DNA from: Verpa conica
Taxonomy: Eukaryota > Ascomycota > Pezizomycetes > Pezizales > Morchellaceae
DNA length: 64,000 nt
Assembly: GCA_033030425.1 (NCBI GenBank)
Contig: JAUFSD010000023.1
Location: 558,001 to 622,000 of the forward strand
Reading direction: 5' to 3'
This document shows, piece after piece, positions 49,918-60,636 of this stretch. The notes under the pieces are model-generated. The model worked only from the letters and a program-made list of their open reading frames with translations, was not told the DNA's origin and ran no database searches. Each line of letters starts with the position of its first letter. Position 1 is the stretch's first letter. A program made the position numbers and the translations under genes.

Positions 49918-51266
49918 TGTGAGAATAGTACGGTGGTGGTTTCTGGGGGTTGTTAGAGTGAGAAGTGTGATGACAACACTCCTCCGAATGGACGGAAAGA
50001 GTATGGTGTGGAGTGGTGTGGTGCGAAGAAAGCGCACCTGAGCCAGGACGACGGAGAAATAGTTGTTAGTGGGATGGTGGATGTATTGCGGGGTCACAAC
50101 GAGGTTTTATGCACTGGGCATCTTTTGAAACACTAGGAGGTGATCTGCAGCTGACGCATGAGAAGAGCCGCACGGAACCCTGCATAAGAGTCTGAAACAT
50201 ACATGGAGGTAGATTCTTAATTTAAGTCAGCGGCCGTTCAATGATCTATAAAAGGACTATAATTTCATCTAGAAGTCTTTGTAAGAGTAAATATTGATGT
50301 TGATTTTAAGTAATCCACCCTTATCAATTTTCTTGGCGTGTCTTGGCACATGTTATATAAACTGTAATGAACCTAGATATTTACACTTGTCCTAGGCTAT
50401 ATCCTAATGTTACGCTAAATTAAAGAAATTGTACTAGATATAAGCTGAATAAATGTAGAGCCTGGTATTACTAGTAATAAACCACTCACAATTGAGGCTT
50501 CAATGCAGTATAGCCTCATTCATACATGATAACTTTTTATGTTATAGTTAGCTAGTTATCCGCATATATATATAGGGTATTATATATTTAGATGTGGTAA
50601 TATTAAAAAATGCTTTCAAGAGCTCAAGGGAACTAGTATAGTAGAGTAGATTTATATAAGAGGTGCTGAGGTACTATGCATTATACCAAGGTATAATATA
50701 GCTATGTATTTTACTATAGGTTATATTTATTTTTAACTCAGATGAAGCGGTTGAACCCAGTCTTCTGTATTTTTGATCGAATTTTTGGTTAATTGACACT
50801 TCATCAATGTCCGAAATCTATGTAGTCCTTGCGCGTAGGAAGCAGCTGCCTCGACAAAGCAAGAATTAATAAATTGACTACAATACCTAAAGGTATCTGC
50901 GGGGTATTTTCTTGGAGACTCATAACACTTTATATACTCTTCGGGCTTCAAATACAGTTCGACTAGTGGTGTTATGAGTATAGTATCAAGCGATTTTATT
51001 TGTTGCATTATTTCAAATTTATACCAATAAGAGTGAGTAGAAAAATAACTCTCGGGTCTCCGAAAATGAATATTAAATATAAATCCATTAATCAACTCTT
51101 ACTGCTTGGTAGGAAAAATCATTATATGAATCCGGGTAACCATAATTGGGAGGCCTTAATTCCATATATCAACGAGACCCACCACTACCACTACCGCCGC
51201 TGCATGTCCCATATCCAGATAAGCAAAAAAAAAAAAACAATTTCAAAGTTACCTCCGCTCACCCTA
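49918..51266. other. Divergent spacer between the M16 peptidase and F-box gene 1
   Basis: M16 upstream region, then AT-rich DNA. A minus-strand frame (50733-51095) is open for 120 codons but begins at TTG and is unrecognised. A segment near 51135-51160 (GGGTAACC...GGGAGGCCTTAATT) is shared with the upstream region of F-box gene 2. Confidence 0.55.
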
Positions 51267-52715
51267 ATGCCATTAATTTCTCTCCCTACCGAACTCCTCC
51301 TGGAAATTACTGGACTTCTTGGTGAGCCCGAGCATGATCTCCTAAACGACTATTACACCCTCTCCAATCGCCGTGACTGCCTCGCCCTAGCAGCCACCTG
51401 CAGGGTGACCCGAAGGGCTGCAGTCAGTGTTCTCTATACACATATTGTTCTCGATCCCAACAAGACTTGGGTCTTTACTCTTCAACAAATCTTAACTTCA
51501 GATCCAGCAGCGGCATCCTCTGTCCGCCACCTTATCCTTGCCCCACCAGAAAATCGATGTCTTCCAGCATGGTCAAGTCCAAAGGACCTCCTTCGTTCTT
51601 ACCGCCAAATTTTGAACTCCTGCTCAGGTATCCAGACATTACTGGTCACGGCGCACATTGCTGATCAACCACTATCAATCCCGGGCTCCAAAAAACCGGC
51701 CCAGTGTATAGAAAAGGATAGGGTCAAACATAAATCACAAACTAACTCTGGCTGGGAGGTCGTCGCAAGGAAGCGCAACAATTATGCCCATATGTTCTGG
51801 AAGAAGCCAGGGAACGACATGTCCCGCCTTTTCTCTTCCATCCACAGCCACTCACAGAAAAAGATAACCCGTATCGAATTCAGAGGCGTACCCACCAGCC
51901 AACTCTGGAAACATCTCCAACGTCTCAAAGGATTTACCAATCTTGAAACCCTTATTATAAAAGACTGCCTCATCGGCGATTACAATGCCCAGGAATTTTC
52001 AGATATGCACCTCACGCTACCCGTTAAAACGCTCTCTATCGAAATCGAGGATATTAATGAACCATTTCAATTCGATGAAGATTTTCTTGCCCAAGAAAAC
52101 GCTGTCGGCGATATCTTTGCATCTTCGTTCCCGGATGTTAGAACATTGACCCTACATGCACCGGAAGGCATAATCTATGGCGCTCTTAAAAAGTACATCA
52201 GTATCGGAAAATGTCTCACGCATCTTACTCTCTGCCCCCGGGTTTCCATGTTTGGTAGTACCCATCTCTGCGGCATGATCTCAGCTCTCTCACCCAGACT
52301 CACACACTTCATTGTCAGCAAAGGAAACGAAACAGAATTCTGTCACAAGCTGTTTGCAGGTGAATGGAAGCACCTTCAGCAACTCATTCTCAACGATTGC
52401 ACCTTTCCATTTACTTGTGATAGTAGTGACTTTAGCATCAACCTTTTCCACCTCCTCAACTCTAGACCTGCCGCGAAAATAGCGGTGCTTGGTTTGTGTG
52501 TGTATGTTCATCCATTTAGTTGTGGGTGCGTTAAAGATTTAAAGTTAGTTTGGAAGGAGCCGTGGGAGGAGCAACCCTTTGTGGATGATAAGATGTTTAG
52601 CCCCCCAGAAGGGTGGTCTGATTCAGAACCTGAGATAGATCCGACCGCTGTTAGTCCAGCTCTTACAGCATATTCGAGTGCAGGGGTTATTGAACCCCAG
52701 TTCTTGTGGGCTTAG
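51267..52715 (+). CDS. F-box-like protein, tandem paralogue 1
   Basis: Intronless, 482 residues from the ATG of MPLISLPTELLLEI; the frame is open upstream to 51000 but without family similarity. The first 45 or so residues form a degenerate F-box (LPTELLLEITGLL...CLALAATCRVTRRAA), which normally binds Skp1 in an SCF ubiquitin ligase. The rest has weak leucine-rich repeats (TNLETLIIKDC, HLTLCPRV, LQQLILNDC) suited to substrate binding, and an acidic tail. The paralogue at 54522 aligns along the whole length: NRRDC.ALAATC, SQKKI, CHKLFAGEWK and LNDC occur in both. Such LRR F-box families expand rapidly in fungi. No substrate can be named. Confidence 0.75.
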   Translation: MPLISLPTELLLEITGLLGEPEHDLLNDYYTLSNRRDCLALAATCRVTRRAAVSVLYTHIVLDPNKTWVFTLQQILTSDPAAASSVRHLILAPPENRCLPAWSSPKDLLRSYRQILNSCSGIQTLLVTAHIADQPLSIPGSKKPAQCIEKDRVKHKSQTNSGWEVVARKRNNYAHMFWKKPGNDMSRLFSSIHSHSQKKITRIEFRGVPTSQLWKHLQRLKGFTNLETLIIKDCLIGDYNAQEFSDMHLTLPVKTLSIEIEDINEPFQFDEDFLAQENAVGDIFASSFPDVRTLTLHAPEGIIYGALKKYISIGKCLTHLTLCPRVSMFGSTHLCGMISALSPRLTHFIVSKGNETEFCHKLFAGEWKHLQQLILNDCTFPFTCDSSDFSINLFHLLNSRPAAKIAVLGLCVYVHPFSCGCVKDLKLVWKEPWEEQPFVDDKMFSPPEGWSDSEPEIDPTAVSPALTAYSSAGVIEPQFLWA

Positions 52716-52950
52716 AGATTCTAGAGCTCTAACTAAGGGCAATGTATCGTGGCTCAAGTGTCGCTCGGTTCTTTTTTCTTATAATCGAGCCTATTAGTGA
52801 TTTTTGTTTACGGATTTAGAATACTATAAATTCACCTGACATAGCGATTACAGATAGGTATTATATCTGCCTAGAGAATTTTAGAGCCGAGTGATCTACC
52901 ATGAGTCAATTACGTATAGAAGCTCTTGAAGGCCAGTGAAGGCAACAGGG

Positions 52951-53370
52951 CAGTCCGTCCGTCCTTGGTCCTAGGACTGGACGCCCTACACCCCATAGTC
53001 TCCCTCATCCAGGTACTATACTTACCCTAGGGCGTAGAGATCGAAGACTGGACGGACTGAATGGACTATAGTCGCCGGCAGGGCGCCAAGGTCGGGTGGG
53101 TTAGGGTTGATCTTAATGTCCCAACTCGCCAAGAACTTACTTTAGGTATTTATCTATGGAGTTATAGTTGATATTTCATTATTTGACTTGCCGAGAAATG
53201 CTAAACTCTTCCTTTGTGTAGGCCTGTCGAGCCCTTTGGGGCCCTATAAGCCCCATAGTCCGGAGAGCTTCTGACCCCGGACGGACCACAACTCATAGTC
53301 CGTCCGGTCCTAGGGTGGCGGTAGGGCCCCCGTAGGGCACCCTGTGGGGGCCCCGGACGGTTGCGAACAC
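52951..53370. repeat. GC-rich block with recurrent GTCCGTCC/GGACGGAC motifs
   Basis: Abruptly GC-rich within AT-rich surroundings. CAGTCCGTCC (52951) and ATAGTCCGTCC (about 53296) recur, each followed shortly by GGTCCTAGG. GGACGGAC appears in the opposite sense at about 53050 and 53280, and CCCCATAGTC occurs twice. No reading frame is evident. It may be a nested or degraded repeat that escaped the AT drift of its neighbourhood. Confidence 0.55.
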
Positions 53371-53517
53371 TGCTTGAAGGGAGCTAAAACTTCTTGTCAG
53401 GGATTGTTACCAGGCAGTACCAGTAAATTGACTGAAACTAATCTGACAGCTTTCAGACCCTGTACTTAATGTAACTCATGGCCTATCGATCGAGAGGAGG
53501 TGGAGTAGCTAATAATA

Positions 53518-53767
53518 TACTAGCTAAAACAAGTCTGTCACTTTAGGTACGAGTCGCAATGGAGTCCTCACAACAAAAGGTGAAGTACACCTACATTAGA
53601 CTGACCTTCCAACAGCTATAATTATAGTACAAATATTACTAATAGAATAGGATAGTTAAGGTGTATTTCTTGGGCTATTAAGAGTGTTGGTAAGTACTTC
53701 ACTTTTTAGTGTAGAGACTCTGTTACGACTCGCACTCAAAGTTACAGACTTTATTTTTCAGCGAGTA
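53518..53767. mobile_element. MITE family A, copy 3
   Basis: A 250-nt element bounded by TA. The right terminus (ACTTTATTTTTCAGCGAGTA) matches copy 1 closely; the left (TACTAGCTAAAACAAGTCTG) is more diverged. Interior sequence is shared with copy 1 (TACTAATAGAATA and CTTGGG.TATTAAG), showing common descent rather than chance termini. Confidence 0.83.
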
Positions 53768-54521
53768 TATCTAGGGCGTCGAGAATATATATCATTACAC
53801 TATCTCTGACCCTAAGAGAGGGCCTACTGCTTCCCGTTGACTCTCCTATTTAAAGTTTATTAAAGGTAAAATAGGGAGATTCTACCTCTTTATAGGAGTC
53901 AAAGCCCATATACTAGCTTCTGTCAAGAGCTGCCGTGGGCAGCTAATACTAATGCTGACTATAACTGACTAAGCAGATTCTTAGCTAGAGCCACACAGGC
54001 GAGAATCTACAGTGAAGGAGAAGGATTTTTGGGTATAGGATATGCGAATACGACCTATTAGATTAATATGTCAAGGAGTAAATGAGGAAACATATGCAGA
54101 CTAATATGGTAATTTAGTAAGCGAGGGTTTAAATTGCTCTATCAGGGTTGGCGATAATAGATACATAGTATTAGAGGAATAAAATAACTACATATAGAGA
54201 TGTATCTAAGTACACCTTGAGCAAAGTAATTATGTAGCCGGGGAGGGCGTGAACATGCGAATGTACGTATAAGGATATATAGCTGGTAGCAGTATTTGAC
54301 GGAAGGGCAAACCTACGCTCTGGAAGTAGATAAGTGTGTATTCTAGTAAGTTGACATTTATGTGTAGTCTATATATTAATATAGCATTATACCTGAATCA
54401 TCAGGGTAACCAAGGTTTTCTGGGAGGCCTTAATTATAGATTCTGCATGATAAATCGTAGAATCACTACCTCTCAACAACCACCCAACGATTGGAACAAG
54501 GCTAACCACTTTATCACAAAG

Positions 54522-56180
54522 ATGTCATTAACTTCCCTCCCCAATGAGCTTCTTTTCGAAATAGCCACGCTTCTTCTCTCCAATGAACCCAAACCCGGAT
54601 GCCTACACTGCTACAACTCAAACCGCCGTGATTGCCATGCATTGGCGGCTACCTGCAAGATCACTCGGAGAGCTGCAACTAATGTTCTCTATAAACATGT
54701 TATTATGGATCCCAACCAGAGCTGGATCTGTAATCTCTACAAAATTTTTACTTTAGACCCAGTAGTCGCATCCTGTGTCCGCCGTTTTACCTTGGTCTTT
54801 CCAAAGCATCGGGATTTCTCGGGATGGTCAAACATGGCATACCTCCTTCACTGCTATCGCGAAACCGTTAAAGCCTGCCCGGGAGTCCGGTCATTGTTGA
54901 TCACGACGGATTATCATAGTCCGCAATTCCATAACACGCCCAAACGAATAGTGCATACAAAAAGCGACCCTAAACTACTACCAGGCGCATCTTTATGGTC
55001 GAACGCGAGCTACAGTACTCAGTTTTGGAGAGAGTTCGGTAACATGAACACTATCCTAATCTACATCAATCCTCACTCGCAGAAAAAAATAGAATATATC
55101 GAATTCAAAAGCCTATCTACCCGCGAACTTTGGCTGCAGTTCGAACGCCTTATAGGCTTCACAACCCTTAAAACTCTCCATATCACAGATTTTTATATTG
55201 ATAAGAAGGCTACTAAGCCCGGCTATAATAACCCCGACCGTTACAAAACTATCGATCTACTCAACCGTAAGCTGCCTTTACTCCAATCAGTTCAAGTTCT
55301 CTCTTTCGAGATGCAGGCGGCGGAATCGGGAATCTGGCCCGAAATTGGTAGTGCTGCTCTTTTTCAGGAACGCACGATCGGTTATATTACTGCGTCTTCT
55401 ATGCCAAATATCACCACCCTCAACATCAGAGCTAGCTATGATATCATTTATAGCACTCTTACAAGATACATCGATATTGGCAAAAATCTCACGCGCCTTA
55501 CTATTTGCACCCAATTCCATACCCCTAGCGATACACACCCCTGCGATACACACCTCTGCGATACACTCTCGGCACTCTCTAATAGGCTTACACACTTAAC
55601 CATTAGTGAAGGAAGCGAACCTCTCTACTTCTGCCACAAGTTATTCGCGGGTAAATGGAAACGCCTTCGCCAATTCACTCTCAACGATTGTAGTCTTCCA
55701 TATGGTTGTGATGGCAATGACCTTGACAAACTCCGTCTCAATCTCCTTCACCTTCTCAACTCGAACCTTGCCGCAGAGGTAGTGATATATAGTAGGTGTT
55801 ATTGGGGCCATGCACCTGACTGTAACTATACTACGGCCACAAAACTGGTCTGGAAAAGGTCTGGGGAAAAGGAGTATACTATTCTTGAGCAATTATTTGA
55901 CGGGCTATCGGAGGATTCTAATACAGAATTTGTACCGGATATTTTTATCCAGTTTGAGGGAGAGGGGAGTAATTCTGATAGTAATCAAGGTGGTGCAGAA
56001 GTTGCGGAAGCTGGGATAACCGGAATTGGGGGTAATGATGAATTGGAATATAGGACATCAGACGTGGATGAGTGGTGGGATCCCAAGATGGAGGAAATCG
56101 CAGGAGGAAGTGATTCTGATAGTGATTGGGGTGGTGTGGATTTGCCAAAGAATGAAAAGAATCAATGGGTGTTGGGCTAG
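54522..56180 (+). CDS. F-box-like protein, tandem paralogue 2
   Basis: Intronless, 552 residues from the ATG of MSLTSLPNELLFEI; an in-frame upstream ATG at 54336 lacks family similarity. Same architecture as the gene at 51267: degenerate N-terminal F-box (LPNELLFEIATLLL...CHALAATCKITRRAA), LRR-like body (TTLKTLHITDF, LTRLTICTQF, LRQFTLNDC) and an acidic tail. It is longer than paralogue 1 for two reasons. A 15-bp unit repeated nearly three times at 55528-55572 encodes CDTHPCDTHLCDT where paralogue 1 has a single STHLCGM. The tail also contains a duplicated Ser/Asp-Gly segment (SNSDSNQGG and GSDSDSDWGG). Both are repeat expansions after gene duplication. Confidence 0.75.
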   Translation: MSLTSLPNELLFEIATLLLSNEPKPGCLHCYNSNRRDCHALAATCKITRRAATNVLYKHVIMDPNQSWICNLYKIFTLDPVVASCVRRFTLVFPKHRDFSGWSNMAYLLHCYRETVKACPGVRSLLITTDYHSPQFHNTPKRIVHTKSDPKLLPGASLWSNASYSTQFWREFGNMNTILIYINPHSQKKIEYIEFKSLSTRELWLQFERLIGFTTLKTLHITDFYIDKKATKPGYNNPDRYKTIDLLNRKLPLLQSVQVLSFEMQAAESGIWPEIGSAALFQERTIGYITASSMPNITTLNIRASYDIIYSTLTRYIDIGKNLTRLTICTQFHTPSDTHPCDTHLCDTLSALSNRLTHLTISEGSEPLYFCHKLFAGKWKRLRQFTLNDCSLPYGCDGNDLDKLRLNLLHLLNSNLAAEVVIYSRCYWGHAPDCNYTTATKLVWKRSGEKEYTILEQLFDGLSEDSNTEFVPDIFIQFEGEGSNSDSNQGGAEVAEAGITGIGGNDELEYRTSDVDEWWDPKMEEIAGGSDSDSDWGGVDLPKNEKNQWVLG

Positions 56181-57925
56181 ATAAAACGAGAGGCTTGATT
56201 TGAGTTTCTAGGGAGACATACCCCAATATTGGATATTCAAAGAATTTATGAATTTCTATTTACCTCTGAAATGCAAGGCCTGTAATTCTCTTTCATATTT
56301 TTCAGGAAAAGCCACATAATGATGGTAATTCGTATATATAGCCTCTGTAAAGGCAACCTTATTCTCTGAATTACTGTATGAATCAAAACCTTGTAACTTT
56401 GTTGGTTATAGCACTTTGATATAGTAAAATTTAAAAGGTTCTTACAGTGCTGCTAGTTAGTTACTACAGTATGAAAAAAACGGGGTGAATTTACTGCCAT
56501 AGCACTACGGAATTTAGTCGCAAATACCGAATTAAATCGGTAATTGAGGTATATTACTGTACCAATACCGTATTTCTCCCATATCGCTAGCGTATTGGCG
56601 GGAGCACCGTACTGATCCCACCCCTCTTTTTGGTACTGTATGGAGGATAGCTACCCAGGTAGCTATTATTAGCGATAGTGGTAGAGCTCTATGATCGGGG
56701 AGATTGAAGCGTTTAGCATAACCCACAGAAAAATCAGAGGCCAACTGAAATACACTACGCCTGGTAGATGTCAGGCTTTGAATGATGGCAGTGATAGGAA
56801 GAGCGCTCTGGCTCTGTGGCTGTAAAATATCTTAAGCCAGCTCCCACATGCCAGAAAGTCACTAGCGGACGTGGATCCGCTAGCAGCCTAACAGGTTAGT
56901 TTTGCTTTTTGTTCGAATTCCCTCACTACCCCACGTAAAATCATCCGGTATCACTCGGCCAACTCTTGTCTCCAGCCGTATCCAAATATAAAGGCTTATA
57001 TAAATCCTCTGGCGCAGGGCTCTAACATATAAGTCTTTCAAGCCTTCTCCAGCCTCCAATAAGGCAAAATAGCCAAAATCGAACCTTAATAGCCCTACTC
57101 GTTGCAGGACCTTTGTATGGGCTACCCTGTTATTCAGCCAACGGCCCAGTGAGCTCGCGGGGTAGAATTATGTGGTAGGTTTATGCAGCATTTACGTCAC
57201 CTCGTATTTAACCATCGTGGCGGAGCCACTGATACAATCTTGGCATGGAGCACTGTAGGAGGTAGATCTCTAAGATACCCAATATAATCCAAAATGCGCT
57301 ACTAGACACTGCTAGTCGTATTAGGTGCGATGATACTATGTCCTGTGGTACCTATTCCCAATTCCACCGTGTCATAGGAACTTTATCACCCGCCAAGACA
57401 ATGCTAACACATAAGACCCATCTTCATAACGTTGGTATTATAGGGGCTATCGTCACGCGTCTCGGATAGACTCTCACTCTAAATTTGCTTTTGATATCTG
57501 GCACATATCATGTCTTTGATTTTGAATAGAAGCCTTGATTTGTGACACGAGGCACTTCAGCTTTGTGTGATCGACAAGCACACTTAGAAATCCGCCGTGC
57601 GGTTTTGCCTAAGCCCCGAAGTGTTAAGTAAGAAAACTCACGAAACAAAGGTGTAGTAGTATCGCAATTAGGCCACTAGCCAATAGTATCAATATGAGGA
57701 GAAATATTCGATCATTCCAACCTAATATGGCTATGGAGGCGTATTGTACTCCTAACCCGATTCAGCCACAAAACCCATAAAAATAACCTTATTTCCTCGG
57801 AACTCCTACTGGCTATTTTTTTCCAGCGAACAGGCAGTGCAAAGCCAGGACAGAATAACATAAAAGTCATACCCCCCATCAGAAAGTTTATAGGATAACC
57901 AACGTACAGTTCAAGTCACTCCACG
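56181..57925. other. Spacer between F-box gene 2 and the DUF2306 gene
   Basis: AT-rich left part containing a short palindrome TACCGAATTAAATCGGTA (about 56526). No gene or RNA recognised. Confidence 0.55.
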
Positions 57926-59280
57926 ATGTCTAAACCAGCTAGATCCAGCACTCCTCTAGTAAATAACTCAGGGCCGATGGATCATACCTCTCCTCTGAAG
58001 TATGGAGGAGGATTCAGGAAAAAACTTAATTTATGTTTATGTTTGTAGCCTACCCTATAAATTTAGTGGGCTTTTCTAACGAGAAATATTTTTCCCAGGG
58101 ATTTTATTTAGCGCGGTTATGATCGGGTTTGTTAGTGCGAGGCTTGGGTACCTAGACCTCGATGGCATTTTTCGTAGACAAGCTGCACCAGGAGAAGGTT
58201 TTTGGTTAAATGATAAGCTTTATAGGGGTATACTTATTTCTGCTTCTCTTCATCGTTATAGCCTCTAACCTCAGAGCGTCCTTTAATTACTCTAGTTGGA
58301 ATGTATCTCCACCTTGCCTGTATCCTACGTGAGTATACACAGCCAGTCAAATCTCTTAGCTCTTACCCTATTCTAATAATCTCCTAGCATGCGGATTTAT
58401 CGCTGTATTCCAGTTTTTACCAATAATTCGCTACGTGTGGCCCCAGAACAACCCTTTACAATTGGGGAATTATTTCTAATGATTTCTAGAAATTTCTGAT
58501 GGTCCATCGTGTCAATGGACATATAGTTCTCATTCTCCTCTTCGGAGGGGTAGTAGGAGCAATAATCATAACCCGACATGCGTTTGGCGGTGAGGTCTCA
58601 ACACAGACTATTTCTGGCGTAGCCTCACTAGCCACAATTGTTTCTGCTATCCTGGCATACTACAACATTAAACGACTACAGATCGATCAGCACAGAAAAT
58701 GGATGCTGCGTACAATGTTCTATATGGGGTCTATCATTAGCGCTAGAATTATAATGGCCGCTGCAATGGTGATAATTGCTAAAATTGGAACTTATGATAG
58801 TGTATATTTGCCTTATACCACTTCTATCCAGGCTCTACTGATAACCGCTATGGTATAGATTTGGGGTTGTGCCCAGCTCATAGATACTGCAAAAAAAGAA
58901 CATATAGAGATATACTATCCCACATGTCTGGAGGATCCAAATAACAAAGTAATCGTTCCGGCAACTCTCGACGCGCAGGAGACCGCGGGGAGCGCTTTAA
59001 GGATATCTTTTGGAATGGGATTTTGGTTGGCTTTTGTCATACACGCTTTTGGAGTTGAGCTCTATGTATGTCACTCGCACCCCTATACACAAGGTTTATA
59101 GAAACTAAAAGGTGATTCCACCGCTAGATCCGATTGACAGCAGGTGAATCGGAACGACTTCGTATGGTGTCCTACGAGAGACAAGTGGAGGCTGGGATCG
59201 TCCCTTCTGGGAGTGCCGGAACCACAAACGATCATCTAGGGGATGCAAAATGGATGCCAGTTCCCACTAATAGTGAGTAG
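57926..59280 (+). CDS. DUF2306-type multi-pass membrane protein
   Basis: Seven small exons were joined by splice signals and family conservation: 57926-58040, 58099-58227, 58296-58328 (33 nt), 58388-58434 (47 nt), 58490-58801, 58859-59065 and 59128-59280; 331 residues. The product reads MSKPARSSTP at the start, then MIGFVSARLGYLDLDGIF, APGEGFW, YRVGMYLHLACILP, KFLMVHRVNGHIV, YYNIKRLQIDQHRKWMLR, GTYDSIWGCAQL and VELYIRLTAGESERLR. This order is that of fungal DUF2306 membrane proteins, and about seven hydrophobic segments are visible. The biochemical role of the family is not established to my knowledge; some bacterial DUF2306 relatives have been compared with haem-binding four-helix membrane proteins. 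Unspliced, the gene looks like a string of broken frames and could be mistaken for a pseudogene; intron 5 ends in an in-frame TAG that is its own acceptor. Confidence 0.85.
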
Positions 59281-60636
59281 TGAGTATTGAATGGAGATGT
59301 GTGCAGAGAACTTAATGAGCGTAACTAGGATTTGTAGGTGACAACGTATCTTTTTTCTTTTTTCAGTTCATGAATATTTGTAAATATAAGTTTAAATATA
59401 TTCCTAGCTAAATTTCTAGCAATTCTACCATTTTGATATTCTGAGCATGGATAGTCTTCAGCCATATACATGATATCACCCGATGGTTCATTATTTAGAC
59501 TCATTTAGAGGTAAACCCCATAATCGATATCAATTACATGATTACTCATCTTAATATATTAGGTTATATCTCGGCCCCAGTGAATTACTAAATCTTCGAA
59601 TCTGAATATACTGGTTAATTTCCATATTTGATATATAATAAAAGACCTATGAAATCCTCAAACCTATATTCTATCCTAAATAAGTAACTTTAAAATGAAA
59701 GTATACCGGAAATCGCGCTATGATAACTTTACCCCTAGCTACATACCTACTACGGCTAGGTTAATAAGCTCTCACGTGCACTCCTTAGAAATAAATTCAA
59801 GTATTCGACTTCCTATAGCCAGGTTATCTGGTACACCCCCCATGCTCATACATAAAAATAGTATCGGTCCAGACTTCTGGGCGTATTAATATCAGCTTCC
59901 CCTTCTATACAACTGATGCCAAATTTTTGTAGACTTAGCGAATTTTAGACTATTTACCAAGCACTTGGCAACGACCTTGCTCCGTGCCTACATATAGAGT
60001 GCGGTCAAGTCCGTTAGATATCCTATATTCTTACCTCTCTTATCTTGTAGGGATTATTCTAATGATCTAATTAATCTCCCACGGAGAAACCCAAAACCCA
60101 GTTCTCTTTCTATGATGAATTATGTATCAAGATGCAAAGAAATTCCTCAAACACAAAAACCGCACTCTCAAGCTAATCAAAGGAGTAATGAAGACTCTTT
60201 AAGCTTAAAACAAGCGATGCCTATCCCTACTAATTGAGGAGCAATGTTCGCCAACGGTTACCACCGCTGAGAGAGCCACTTCGGAAGATGATATCCTCAT
60301 TAGGAAGGCAACATCATAGCCAAGACAATGGCTTATAACCGTCCTGAACCACAGGGAAGGTCGCGATCGATACTGCAACCTACAATGGCGATAGTTATCC
60401 AATGAATTGTCTAATGAGATGGATTTCATACCTAGTCCTAATGAGTATTCGATACAATTTAGTTATCACCTGCATGCCCACCAGGTCACTCCCCGCCATG
60501 TGGTATTCCTGTCACGAGTAGAAATAAACAAGTAAAAATTCCCTTCTCTCAGGGAAATTTAAATACCAGCCAGAATGCTGCTCCGATTCTCCTTCCCACA
60601 CTCCTCTGCTACGTCGAGTCAGGCTAATTTTCTAAG
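59281..60636. other. Spacer upstream of the secreted protein gene
   Basis: AT-rich. A TATA-like AATTTAAATA lies at about 60556-60565, 70-80 bases before the start codon at 60637, a plausible core promoter. Frames at 59695 and 60205 (minus) are short and unrecognised. Confidence 0.5.

Larger units (their letters stand above)
52716..54521. other. Spacer between the tandem F-box paralogues
   Basis: Holds a GC-rich repeat block (52951-53370), a MITE (53518-53767) and AT-rich DNA. The sequence just upstream of gene 2 includes a GGGTAACC...GGGAGGCCTTAATT segment also found upstream of gene 1. Confidence 0.6.

Noticed and set aside
50733..51095. 120-codon minus-strand frame upstream of F-box gene 1
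   Set aside because: Starts at TTG, overlaps the F-box upstream region, and no family was recognised. It looks protein-like in places, so a relic cannot be excluded.
58499..58858. 119-residue membrane protein as a complete small gene
   Set aside because: It is one exon of the seven-exon DUF2306 gene; its ATG and stop are not the gene ends.
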